The notes under the pieces are model-generated. The model saw only the letters and a list, made by a program, of their open reading frames with translations. It was not told the DNA's origin and did no database searches. Positions 36,421 through 45,079 of a stretch of DNA of 64,000 nucleotides are shown piece after piece. The DNA comes from DAIDKA01 sp963708865 (GTDB lineage: Bacteria > Pseudomonadota > Gammaproteobacteria > Steroidobacterales > Steroidobacteraceae), in the NCBI GenBank assembly GCA_963708865.1, contig CAVPUC010000008.1, positions 496,001 to 560,000 of the forward strand, read 5' to 3'. Positions within the stretch are counted from its first letter, which is position 1, and each line of letters starts with the position of its first letter. The position numbers and the translations under genes are program-made.

Positions 36421-37031
36421 ATGAAAGTGGCACTCATCGGCGCGACGGGCAAGATCGGCAGCAAGATCACGGCGGAATTGCTGCGGCGGGGTCACTCGGT
36501 TACCGCCATCGTGCGCAATCCCGAAAAAGCACCCAGCGATCCAAACGTCACGGCCGTCAAGGGAGACCTGACGACCCAGCAGGCGTTGCGGCATTGGTCA
36601 GGGGACACGATGCTGTCATCAGTTCGGCGCCGTTCAACCCGGGGATGTCCGCCAAGGTGTTGGAAGCCGTGCGCCAATCGGGCGTCAAACGCTATATCGC
36701 GGTGGGTGGCGCGGGATCGCTGAAGACTCCCGATGGCAAGCTCGTCATGGACAATCCCCAGATCCCGCCAGAGTGGCTGCCCAGCATCAAGGAAGGTGCC
36801 GAGCTCCTGAAGCTGTTGCGAGCGTCGCCCGAACTGGAGTGGACGTTCTTCTCACCCGCCGTCTTCATCGGCCCGGGGGAGCGCACGGGCAAGTTCCGGT
36901 TGGGCGGTGATGAGGTCATCGCCGCCGCGGATGGCAAGAGCTCCATCTCGTACGACGATTACGCCATTGCATTGGTCGATGAGCTCGAGCACCCGAAGCA
37001 TGTGCGAGCGCGCTTCACGATCGGCTACTGA
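36421..37031 (+). pseudogene. NmrA/SDR-like NAD(P)-binding oxidoreductase, frameshifted
   Basis: Starts MKVALIGATGKIGSKI (Rossmann GATGxIG dinucleotide motif). Near 36575 the frame moves by one base: before it is VTAVKGDLTTQQ, after it VAALVRGHDAVISSAPFNPG continues as expected and the gene ends with KHVRARFTIGY at 37031. Read through, it is a complete ~203-residue NAD(P)H-binding protein. A one-base deletion (or assembly error) breaks it. Confidence 0.8.
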
Positions 37032-37074
37032 ATCTCAGTGAGCGGCGACGGGGCTTAGGCTGCGTGGACGGTGG

Positions 37075-38793
37075 TTACGGCAGCGGGCAGCGTCTCTGCC
37101 GAAACAGCCTCCTCGTCGCGGTCAATCTTTCTAAGAGATCGGCAAGCGGCACCGCTCGGCCGTAGTGGTATCCCTGCGCGCAATGCACGCCGAGTTCGCG
37201 CACCCGGATCGCAATGGCCTCGCTCTCAACGTATTCGGCCACGGTCTGCAGGCCGATGGCATCGGCGATCTGTACCAGCGCGCGTATCAGCGCCCGCGAG
37301 CGCTCATTGCTGAGCACATCGCGCACGAATCGCCCATCAATCTTGATGCGATGAACGTCAAGTTCCTTGAGGTGCACCAAGGAGGAGACGCCCGTACCAA
37401 AGTCGTCAAGCGACACGCGCGAGCCCACCTCGGACATCCGCGCAATAAACCGTTGCGTCGCGGTGACGTTGCGCACTGCCGCGGTCTCGGTGAGTTCGAA
37501 TTCGACCAGCCCGGCCGGAATCCCGCGATGCCGGATTTCACCGCGTACGAAATCGGCAAAACTGGGTTGACTAACCGACTGCCCGGTCACATTCACGGCA
37601 AAGCAAACGCCTTGGCGGCGCAGGGTATCGGCCGATTGGGCGACCAGCGGCAGGAGTTTAGAGAGCACCCAGCGGTCGATTCGTTCGAACAGCTGGTAAC
37701 GATCCGCGGCGGGCAAGAGGTCGGAGATGCTTCTTGAGTCACCGTCCTCCCCCTGTATTCGCAGCAACACCTCGTAGTGACTGATGCTGGGCACCTCCGC
37801 CAGGATGACGATAGGCTGTGCGTGCAGAATCAGGCGATCACCGTCGAGCGCCTCCAAAATCTCCCGCGACTCGCCAATCGCATTGTGACGGCGCACCACC
37901 GAATCGTCACCCGAGACGTACAATTCAACGCGATTTCGACCCCGGTCCTTGGCAATGCAGCAGGTGGTCTCGGCCGCAGCGAGCGCGTGATGGAGCGAAC
38001 CTCCAGGATGTAATTCGGCAACGCCCAGGCTTGCCGTGACGCCATTCATGGCGCATTGCTCTGAGCGTTCGATTTGTTGGCGGACCTGCTCCGCCCAGTG
38101 GCGCGCCTGATTCAGCGTATGGTCGAACAGGACAGCCACGAACCTGTCGCCGGAGAGATGCGTTGCGATGCTGCGAGTGGAAATCAGTTCATCTCGCAGC
38201 AGACTGCCGGCCTCGCGAATGAGCTGATCGCCGATGCCGAATCCGGAGATCTCATTGACGACATGCATCTGATCAAGATTCGCATACACCACGCAGGCCC
38301 GTTGGGTATGAAGACTTCGACTGGCCGCTTCGGCCTGAAATTCGGGCCACTGCAACAGTCCGGTGACCTCATCGACTCGGGCGCTGAAGCGCTCGTGCAG
38401 GTGCGGGACGGCCGCCTTCAGGACCTCCAGGTTCGCCGCATCGAAGGGCTTCTGCCGGTGGTGGCGCAGCGCGGCGAAAAACCCGCGTGAGTGGTCGGTA
38501 TCGCAGACAGGGGTGATCAAAATGCGATACGGCAGCACCGGGGCCTTGGCGCCGCGGCGCACGCGATTCATGATCGGATGGGCGATGACATCGAGCGCCA
38601 TGGGCCAAAGGAACTCGTCGATGAGCTTCCTGATGGCTGCGCACTCGCTGCCGGATTGAACGGGGGTAACCCAGTCGACGAACAATGAGGGGACAAAGGC
38701 AATCAGGTGCGCGCTATCCAAAGCGGCCGCCAAGGCGTTCAGGCCAGCGTCCGTTGAGGTGCCGCAGCTGTTGCTCGACTCAACCATGATCAT
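37075..38793 (-). CDS. Cyclic-di-GMP phosphodiesterase: degenerate GGDEF plus EAL domain
   Basis: 572 residues, cytoplasmic. The N-terminal ~130 residues look like a GAF/sensor region. In the GGDEF domain the signature reads SGDRF (214-218), so cyclase activity is unlikely. The EAL domain keeps YEVLLR (EVL variant), FELTETAAV, LDDFGTG, HRIKIDGRFV, EYVESEA and QGYHYGRAVP, all needed for hydrolysis of c-di-GMP. Two ATGs (38793, 38787) are possible. Predicted phosphodiesterase whose GGDEF domain is probably regulatory. Confidence 0.88.
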   Translation of the reverse strand: MIMVESSNSCGTSTDAGLNALAAALDSAHLIAFVPSLFVDWVTPVQSGSECAAIRKLIDEFLWPMALDVIAHPIMNRVRRGAKAPVLPYRILITPVCDTDHSRGFFAALRHHRQKPFDAANLEVLKAAVPHLHERFSARVDEVTGLLQWPEFQAEAASRSLHTQRACVVYANLDQMHVVNEISGFGIGDQLIREAGSLLRDELISTRSIATHLSGDRFVAVLFDHTLNQARHWAEQVRQQIERSEQCAMNGVTASLGVAELHPGGSLHHALAAAETTCCIAKDRGRNRVELYVSGDDSVVRRHNAIGESREILEALDGDRLILHAQPIVILAEVPSISHYEVLLRIQGEDGDSRSISDLLPAADRYQLFERIDRWVLSKLLPLVAQSADTLRRQGVCFAVNVTGQSVSQPSFADFVRGEIRHRGIPAGLVEFELTETAAVRNVTATQRFIARMSEVGSRVSLDDFGTGVSSLVHLKELDVHRIKIDGRFVRDVLSNERSRALIRALVQIADAIGLQTVAEYVESEAIAIRVRELGVHCAQGYHYGRAVPLADLLERLTATRRLFRQRRCPLP

Positions 38794-39037
38794 TGCTTCT
38801 GAGGATTTGTTGCAGATATTGGCAGTGATTTGACGTTTGCAGCCCGGAAGCAGGTCTCAGTTGACGTGAGACGCCGCCAAGATTAAGTAAAGTGCCATCG
38901 GCGCCGCAGCACAATCGCGTGTTTCGGCGCCTTGTTGGTGCAGGGCGGCGCACGATGTGTGCGGCGCTTGGCTTTGCCAAGTCCATCCCGACTGTAGAGA
39001 CTCAGTCCCTGGGACTGCCCTTAACGAGGAGAAACTG

Positions 39038-39067
39038 ATGTCCCAACCCACTGCCGCGTCCGCATGA
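39038..39067 (+). CDS. Nine-codon micro-ORF coupled to the next gene
   Basis: ATG TCC CAA CCC ACT GCC GCG TCC GCA TGA encodes MSQPTAASA. It has the best ribosome-binding site in the area (GAGGAG, 7 bp upstream), and its stop overlaps the start of the following membrane-protein gene (ATGA). It may be a leader that couples translation to the downstream start. It could equally be the true N-terminus of a product with a frameshift. Confidence 0.4.
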   Translation: MSQPTAASA

Positions 39068-39324
39068 ACAAAGTGCCACTCATCCTGGGCATCCTGTTCC
39101 TGGCCGTGGCCTTGTTGGCCATTCGCATTAAGCATGGCGCCGCGAAGAAGCAGCGCGGGTCGGGCAGCAGCCATTTTGGCTGGGCTTTGCTTTTTCTGGC
39201 GTCAGGTCGAATGCCACCGCCGCCCCCGGAGACGCAAATCGAGGCGGAGGCCAATACGCAGAAGGACCGACTTTCCACTGACCCACTGCGCGAGCCGCCC
39301 GATAGGCCCTCGAGCGGCTCGTGA
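39064..39324 (+). CDS. Small single-pass membrane protein
   Basis: 86 residues. One N-terminal membrane helix (VPLILGILFLAVALLAI) followed by a basic stretch, a short hydrophobic patch and a Pro/Glu-rich tail. No family recognised. It has no Shine-Dalgarno of its own; initiation probably depends on the overlapping nine-codon ORF. Confidence 0.5.
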   Translation: MNKVPLILGILFLAVALLAIRIKHGAAKKQRGSGSSHFGWALLFLASGRMPPPPPETQIEAEANTQKDRLSTDPLREPPDRPSSGS

Positions 39325-39337
39325 TGGATGCGGCCCG

Positions 39338-39862
39338 TCAGGAGACCGGCACCAGCGCCTTGGCTGACAGGTATTGCTGATTCATCGCCACCCTATCGTC
39401 ATCCGAGAAATGCTTCTTGGCGTCCTTCCAGACGTTGCTTTCCTCTTCGCTGATGTGGTGCTCGAGCAATTCGCGCAGAACCTTCGCAACCGCCTTGTGC
39501 TCCGGTGACATCGCGTTCGCAATGCCTGCCAGTTTCTGCAGGGTCTCGGCAGCCAGGCCGTGTTCCACGGTGCCTTCGTACCCATCCAGTTGGGCCTCCT
39601 TGTCCCGCAGCGCGATGATGGCGGCATAGAGAACCTTCTCTTCCGCCTTGGCGTGCGGGATGAGCGCTTCTTTGATGCTTTCGACCAGCGCCTTGCGCTC
39701 GGTGGCGGTCTCCGCGTTCTCCAAATCCTTCAGCAGCGCTTTGACCTCGTCGTGTTCGGCCTTCAGCGTATCCAGCAGATCGCGCTCCGATTCCTCGGGT
39801 TGGACTCCTACGGCTTTCATGACGGCCTTGCCGGCATCTTCCACAACGGACGTAACGCTCAT
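39338..39862 (-). CDS. Hemerythrin-like (HHE) domain protein
   Basis: 174 residues, all helical, no signal peptide. Iron-ligand pattern of HHE proteins: LKAEHDEVKALL, LIPHAKAEEKVLY, EHGLAAETL and LLEHHISEEESNVW. Binds a di-iron centre; roles in O2, NO or oxidative stress sensing are known for the family. The short N-terminal extension (MSVTSVVEDAGKAVMKA) is common in the stress-linked group. Confidence 0.88.
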   Translation of the reverse strand: MSVTSVVEDAGKAVMKAVGVQPEESERDLLDTLKAEHDEVKALLKDLENAETATERKALVESIKEALIPHAKAEEKVLYAAIIALRDKEAQLDGYEGTVEHGLAAETLQKLAGIANAMSPEHKAVAKVLRELLEHHISEEESNVWKDAKKHFSDDDRVAMNQQYLSAKALVPVS

Positions 39863-40475
39863 AACTTGCTCCTGATGAATGAATTGCCGAGGACTCGCGA
39901 TGCGCCACTTTGCCGCTCCGAGGTCTGCTCTGAAAGCCTAAGAACCCGCGCCCTGGGGTGGGAGGTGGGCTACAAGTCCACTGGAATGGGCTGGTCGCGC
40001 TGGGCTGGAGCCTTCCATGAGCGATTTACCGCACGCCTGCAGGGTTCTTCCCGATGCAGGTCCACCGGCGATTGCCGTCACGGGCGACTTGCACGCTTAC
40101 CCCGTACTCATCGCGAACCGGCAAACCGGTGTGCTCTCTCACGCGTTCGAATTGGCCGGTAATGGTATCTACTGCCTGAACGTGACACCGGTAGCAACCC
40201 CCGCCGATTGTGCGGGAAATGGATTACCTGTCCCCACTGCGGGTGCCCAGGTTCGCTACTCAGCATTGTTCTGACAGATGGGCACGGCCAGTCGCTCGCC
40301 GGCATTGCGCTGTCGACTGCGGCGCACTCCATGTCGGTGGCCATCTTCGGCAACCTTGGGATCATGGTGCAAACCGTGCGCAAGCGTGACAGCACTCTAA
40401 CAGGGTCGGTGCCGGCGAATTTTTCCAGCAATTTTATGGCGGACAGGATTGAGTGGCTGTGAGTGCCGCGCTGCG
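39863..40475. other. 613-bp stretch without a confident gene
   Basis: Several short open frames cross here on both strands but none has a convincing start, ribosome site or family. The least bad is 40208-40462 (+), TTG-initiated, with a CPHCGCPG motif near its start and no Shine-Dalgarno. It may hold a decayed gene. Confidence 0.4.
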
Positions 40476-41180
40476 TCACTCGGATTGCTGTTTGCGGCTA
40501 TCGGCGATCGCCTGCCGGCAGTCCTTGGACAGCTGAGCGCGATGCTCCTGCATGCATTGGTGTCGTTGGCCTTCATCGCCCAGCACCTGCGGGCAAAGGC
40601 GACGCGCATCGGCAATACACGCCTTGCGCAGACTCAGGCTTTCGGCGGCCGGCGGCGGCCCCAGCGCCTGCATGACCTCGGGCAGAACATTGCTCGCCGC
40701 GATCCGGTGCCCCTCGGGAGTCAGATGGATGCCATCTGCCTGGTGATACTGGGGCGGAACTTCGGCGCCGCTGATGGCAATGACCGTGATATGGCGATCG
40801 GCCAGCCGCGCCTTGATGGCCGCAAGATCCGCTTCGCCCTGCTCGCGACTGACCCCCAGACGATTGTCGTTATAGGCACCTCCCGAGGTGTCGAGGATGA
40901 CGATGGTCGTGCCCTGCGGAATGTCGCTGTCCATCCGGGCCCGCATCTGCGTGGTGGTGTTGCCGTAGATACCGGCATTGCGGACGGTGACGCGGTAGCC
41001 TTGCTCGCGCAGCATCGACTGCAGTTGCGCGGGAATCGCTTCGGACGCCGCCACATTCCATCCGGAGATGTTGCTCGCGCCAAAGGCGACGATCTGTGCC
41101 TGAGCGGCGCCCCCGAGTCCCAGCAGCAGGATCGCGAGCACCACCAGCGCCCGCATCAGGGCCGGCTTTGGATTTGCCAC
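40476..41180 (-). CDS. Secreted SGNH hydrolase with Cys-rich C-terminus
   Basis: 234 residues from GTG 41180 (GGAG 7 bp upstream). Signal peptide ends GGAAQA. SGNH motifs: IVAFGASNISGWNV (Ser in GASN) and ADGIHLTPEGHRIAA (Asp/His). The last ~50 residues (ACIADARRLCPQVLGDE, HQCMQEHRAQLSKDC) form a GLG1-type Cys-rich repeat. This SGNH plus GLG1 combination is seen in proteobacterial secreted lipase-like proteins. Last gene of the leftward cytochrome/TPR set, 10 bp after the TPR hydrolase. Confidence 0.82.
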   Translation of the reverse strand: MANPKPALMRALVVLAILLLGLGGAAQAQIVAFGASNISGWNVAASEAIPAQLQSMLREQGYRVTVRNAGIYGNTTTQMRARMDSDIPQGTTIVILDTSGGAYNDNRLGVSREQGEADLAAIKARLADRHITVIAISGAEVPPQYHQADGIHLTPEGHRIAASNVLPEVMQALGPPPAAESLSLRKACIADARRLCPQVLGDEGQRHQCMQEHRAQLSKDCRQAIADSRKQQSE

Positions 41181-41190
41181 GGACTGTCTC

Positions 41191-43539
41191 CTACGGATAC
41201 GTAACCCACCACTGCACCACGTGGCCATTCTTTGCATCAAGACCAACCAGTTCGTCGTCGGACCATCTCATCAACCGCTCACAGACCTCGTCGGTGTTTT
41301 CCGGCTGGCTGTATTTGACCCGCGCCCGAACGCAATAGGCGTCGCCGCGAAAAGTTGAGCTCTCAAGGCTTTCGCCGATGCCGTAACCCTTGACATCGGT
41401 CTGCTCGGCCGAGGCAATCGTGCGCACCTCGCCCTGCGGGTAGACGGCAAACTGTCGGCCTTTGAGGTCCGCCAGCGTCGCCGCGCTCAGGTGGCGTCTG
41501 GTGAGTTGCCGCGCATCGACCACAGCGCGGAAATCGGCCACGTCCAGCGCGATCCGGCGTTGCGGGCACTGGCCGGTGCGGGGGGACTCGAGAAAGTCCG
41601 CGATACAGCCGCCATAGAGATAGTCGAACGCCGGGAACCACGCCGAGCCATGCCCGGAGAAACCGGGCGGATGGTCGATCATCAGGTTTGCCACGCCGTG
41701 TTGGGTCAAGGTCGACGCAGCCCCGTTACCGCGGTCAGCCGGTTCATATTCATCGCCCAGGAAGAACACGCCCACGGTCGGATAACGCACCCGCTCGATG
41801 AGCTGATCGAAGAGCAGCTTGTTGTTCGCGTAATTCGGGTCATCGTGATCGGCGCCGGTGGAGCGCCAGCCACAGCAGGCGGGCACGACCAGCACGACCG
41901 CGTCCACCGGCAAGCCCGGCAGGGTTGCCAGGAGCAGGCTGCTCCAGCCGCCCCAGGACTGGCCGCCGACGTAGATGCGCTGATACCCCTGGGCCTTCAA
42001 TTCCTTCAGCCGGCGCGCGAGAAAGACCGCGACACCGAAGTTTGCGGCACCGAGGCGGCGGATCTCGGTAACGCCGCTGCGGGGATAATTGCCGTCGATG
42101 ACGTCCCAGCCGCGCGACTGCTGCAGGTCGCTGACGAAATATTCCGGCAGCGGCGAATGCGCGCGCGCGCGACCATCAAAGCCGTGCATATAGTAAAAGA
42201 GCGTCTTGGGGCCTTTGTTGACGCCGGGCGCGCCGTGCAGCAACAACTCCTCGACCGGAAATTCCTGGACCGGTGCGAGATTCGCCGCGGCGAGCGGCTT
42301 GAACGTGGTCAGCGAGCCAACATATTCGACCGTCCCCAAGGCGGTCCCTTCCTGCACCGCGCGATTGGCACCTTTCTCGGCCCGAACCAGCACCAGATCC
42401 GTACCCAAGGCATGCGCGGCCATGCACAGCCCGACATTGGTATAGAGGCACACCGACTCGCGCATCACCCCCCACACACCCTCCCGGTGCGCTGCGAGTG
42501 TGCTGCCCTCGCCGGTGTCCTTGAGGTCCTCGCGAAACGTGCCGTCAGCGCGGAACTCGAGCGTCGCGAGCCACGGGCCCTGCCGGGCCTGCCAGCTGTG
42601 ATCGGACAGCATTTTACTCAGGGCGTCGTCCCTGAGCGGGGGCGCCGCCAGTACCTTCGCAAGGTGTGGGTCGGTGACCGGCGCGCTCACGGGCGGGGTA
42701 TCGCCCCGCTCGAGCTGCGCCGCCACGCTCGCATCGGCGGCCGCCTGGGCGCCGCGGCCGAGTTTGGTGTCGGCGTTGGCCCGGGCGCGATAGGCGCTAC
42801 CCAGCGTCGGTGAGAGTCGAATGGCCTCGTCGTAGTCGAGGAGCGCCTGCTCGGTCTTGCCTGCGCGGGCCTTGTTGACCCCGCGCACGAGAAAGGCCGC
42901 GCCGGAGCGCGGATTGAGGGCAATGGCCCGATCCGCCGCCGCGGTCGCTTCGGGTCCGCGATGCTGCGCATCGAAGACCAGCGCCTTGTCGCGCCACGGC
43001 GCGCTGCAGGTGGGACAGATTTTGCTCGCCTGCTCCACACTGGCGAGGGCCCGCGGCAGATCACCTTTCTTGTACAAAGCGTAGCCGCGCTCGGCGAACG
43101 ACTCGGCGCGCAATGACCCCTCATTGTCCGAGCTGAAGTCGTCGATGTCGGCATCCTCGCTCTGGCTCGCCGCGGCGATGCCGAACTCGCCCGCGGCGCG
43201 CGCCCAGTCCTCGCGCTGCTCGTAGAGCTGGCCGAGTCCGAAGTGCGCGTGTGCGAGTGACGGATGTGATTTGGCGGCGGCCGCTGTGAAATCGCTGAAG
43301 GCGGGATCGATCTGCTTGAGCGCCAGATGCGCGCGGCCGCGATACAGATAGGCGTAGGGAAGACTGTCGGGCAGTTCGTGCGCCGAGTCGATGATGCTGG
43401 AACACTCCTTGATGGCAGTGTCAGGCGCCGGGGTGGTCATGCACAGCGACCAGTGATCAAGATCAGCCGCGCGGGCCATCGACACGTACGCGCCGATCGC
43501 ATACAACGCCCCAAGCTGCAACAGTAGGCCGCGTCCCAC
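41191..43539 (-). CDS. Secreted TPR-repeat protein fused to an alpha/beta hydrolase
   Basis: 782 residues from GTG 43539, 2 bp after the preceding stop; this start gives a signal peptide (LLLQLGALYAIGAYVSMARA). Residues ~45-300 hold six or so TPR units (YLYRGRAHLALKQIDPAFSD, ERGYALYKKGDLPRALASVE, FLVRGVNKARAGKTEQALLD). A beta-rich middle follows. The C-terminal half is a hydrolase: MHGFDG, then GQSWGGW with Ser528 as nucleophile, VVPACCGW, and DHPPGFSGHGSAWF with a likely His. Substrate unknown; periplasmic. Confidence 0.8.
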   Translation of the reverse strand: MGRGLLLQLGALYAIGAYVSMARAADLDHWSLCMTTPAPDTAIKECSSIIDSAHELPDSLPYAYLYRGRAHLALKQIDPAFSDFTAAAAKSHPSLAHAHFGLGQLYEQREDWARAAGEFGIAAASQSEDADIDDFSSDNEGSLRAESFAERGYALYKKGDLPRALASVEQASKICPTCSAPWRDKALVFDAQHRGPEATAAADRAIALNPRSGAAFLVRGVNKARAGKTEQALLDYDEAIRLSPTLGSAYRARANADTKLGRGAQAAADASVAAQLERGDTPPVSAPVTDPHLAKVLAAPPLRDDALSKMLSDHSWQARQGPWLATLEFRADGTFREDLKDTGEGSTLAAHREGVWGVMRESVCLYTNVGLCMAAHALGTDLVLVRAEKGANRAVQEGTALGTVEYVGSLTTFKPLAAANLAPVQEFPVEELLLHGAPGVNKGPKTLFYYMHGFDGRARAHSPLPEYFVSDLQQSRGWDVIDGNYPRSGVTEIRRLGAANFGVAVFLARRLKELKAQGYQRIYVGGQSWGGWSSLLLATLPGLPVDAVVLVVPACCGWRSTGADHDDPNYANNKLLFDQLIERVRYPTVGVFFLGDEYEPADRGNGAASTLTQHGVANLMIDHPPGFSGHGSAWFPAFDYLYGGCIADFLESPRTGQCPQRRIALDVADFRAVVDARQLTRRHLSAATLADLKGRQFAVYPQGEVRTIASAEQTDVKGYGIGESLESSTFRGDAYCVRARVKYSQPENTDEVCERLMRWSDDELVGLDAKNGHVVQWWVTYP

Positions 43540-43541
43540 GT

Positions 43542-43952
43542 TTATCTGGCTGCCGCGATCTGCGCGGTCAGCCGGTTGACCTGCGCCTGCACGGTATTCA
43601 AGGTGTTTTGGGTGGACTCGACGGCCTGCTGCCATTGCGGCACGTTGGGGTCCTCGAGTCCGGACGGGTCCGGGGGTTGCGCCAGCCAGAAATTCAACTG
43701 CAGCTGGGCCTGGTACAGCGCCTGCTCTTCGTCGTATAGCAGTTCCTGGTCGGCCGCGAGTTGTGCCTGCAGCACCTGCAGGCTGGGTGGCCGGGGCCTG
43801 ATGTTGATGGGCGGCGGCGGGGTATCACTGATCGGCACGCTACCCGCATTCTCCAGCAGTGCGATCACTTCAAGGGATGAGCTGGAATTGTCGCTGGCCA
43901 TCGCCGAAGCGACCACCAGCACCGCCGCGAAACAAGCCAGCGTGTTGCGCAT
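43542..43952 (-). CDS. Small periplasmic coiled-coil protein
   Basis: 136 residues from ATG 43952, which has GGAGA at good spacing (an in-frame ATG 15 bp upstream is weaker). Signal peptide (MRNTLACFAAVLVVASAMAS), a Pro-rich linker (TPPPPINIRPRPPSL), then a helical hairpin rich in Gln/Leu (LQAQLAADQELLYDEEQALY; VESTQNTLNTVQAQVNRL). No family recognised. Sits between the cytochrome c and the TPR hydrolase, and is likely part of the same unit. Confidence 0.65.
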   Translation of the reverse strand: MRNTLACFAAVLVVASAMASDNSSSSLEVIALLENAGSVPISDTPPPPINIRPRPPSLQVLQAQLAADQELLYDEEQALYQAQLQLNFWLAQPPDPSGLEDPNVPQWQQAVESTQNTLNTVQAQVNRLTAQIAAAR

Positions 43953-43995
43953 GTCAGCTTTCTCCATCGCGATACCCCGGTACCGCAATACCATT

Positions 43996-45033
43996 CTATG
44001 GTGGCAGCGATCCGAGATAGGCCGCCGCTGCCAACACCTCGCCGGCGTTTAGGCCGGCCACGACCGGCGCCATCAAGGGCGTCCACGCGCCGGCACGATG
44101 GCGGGTCTGCATATCGTAGAGCTGGCGCGCCAGGTAGCTGGGCGAATTGCCCGCCAGCCGCGGCACGGGACCGAGGCCGCGCAGATCCGTGCCGTGGCAC
44201 ACGGTGCAGGGCGTCACCTTGCCGTTGCCGGTCCGGATCAGAATCTCGCCTTTGGCGAGACTGCCTTTGGGTACGTAGGCAATGAAGCGCACGTGCGGAT
44301 TGCGCAGCGTCTCGGTCTGCTCTTCGTCAACGGGAACCTCGATGATCCGATCACCGAGCGGTTCGGTCGAGGGCCCCTCGGCCTTGATGGGGATGAACAA
44401 GCCACCCTGGGGTCGGGTCTTGGGCGCCGTATCGCTCTCCACCACTTTGGTGGAGCGCTTCGCGGGAATCGAAGCGAAGTAGGTGGCAGCCGCCTTAACC
44501 TCCTCGTCAGTCAGGTTCTTGCCGAAGCCGTTCATCAGTGTTGTATTGGTCTTGCGCTGGTCGGAGGTCTGGCGCGAGCCATTGCGAAAGTCCAGCATCT
44601 GCTGAACGATGTACTCGTAGGTCAGACCCGTGAGGTTGGCATTCTCAGGTCGCCCGTTGCCGTTCGGCAGATGACAAAGGGCGCAGGCGATGATGGGCGC
44701 GGCCGCCGTCTTTCTGCCATGCGCCACGATATCCGGCATCGGCGGATGATCATCGGGGAACCAGTCGGCGGGGCCGTAGTAGTCCGTGATTTGCTTGCGC
44801 GTAAAGGACCCCTTCGAGCCCTCGACATGTAGCAGCGTCTGGTTGTCGGGCCGCGGCCCGGGCGGTGGGGTCGGTGGCGTCGGTGCGGACGGTGGGGTGG
44901 TGAAGCCATAGGCCCACAACGGTTCTTCGACATCGCCCGCCGCGGCGGCACGCGCCCCGGCTGCCACCATCGCGAGCACTGCGATCGCACATAAAATCCG
45001 CGCGGCGCCGCTGACACTATTGTCCGAGGTCAT
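43996..45033 (-). CDS. Secreted dihaem cytochrome c
   Basis: 345 residues from ATG 45033 (MTSDNSVSGAARILC), with a signal peptide ending ARAAAAG. Two c-type haem sites: C117-A-L-C-H and C276-T-V-C-H. Each lies in a class I-like fold (GLTYEYIVQQMLDFRNGSR; LAGNSPSYLARQLYDMQTRHR). Similar to cytochrome c4-type tandem proteins with a Pro-rich N-terminus. Periplasmic electron carrier. 46 bp after glmS on the same strand. Confidence 0.9.
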   Translation of the reverse strand: MTSDNSVSGAARILCAIAVLAMVAAGARAAAAGDVEEPLWAYGFTTPPSAPTPPTPPPGPRPDNQTLLHVEGSKGSFTRKQITDYYGPADWFPDDHPPMPDIVAHGRKTAAAPIIACALCHLPNGNGRPENANLTGLTYEYIVQQMLDFRNGSRQTSDQRKTNTTLMNGFGKNLTDEEVKAAATYFASIPAKRSTKVVESDTAPKTRPQGGLFIPIKAEGPSTEPLGDRIIEVPVDEEQTETLRNPHVRFIAYVPKGSLAKGEILIRTGNGKVTPCTVCHGTDLRGLGPVPRLAGNSPSYLARQLYDMQTRHRAGAWTPLMAPVVAGLNAGEVLAAAAYLGSLPP

Positions 45034-45079
45034 GTTGGCCTGATTGATCCGTACCGATCGGAGGGCGAGTTTAGCGCGT

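Noticed and set aside
40017..40274. 85-codon frame starting MSDLPHACRV
   Set aside because: No ribosome site or known family; overlaps other equally weak frames on both strands.
41491..42813. Long antisense frame across the TPR/hydrolase gene (440 codons)
   Set aside because: Arg/Gly/Ala-rich shadow composition; the sense strand holds clear TPR and hydrolase motifs.
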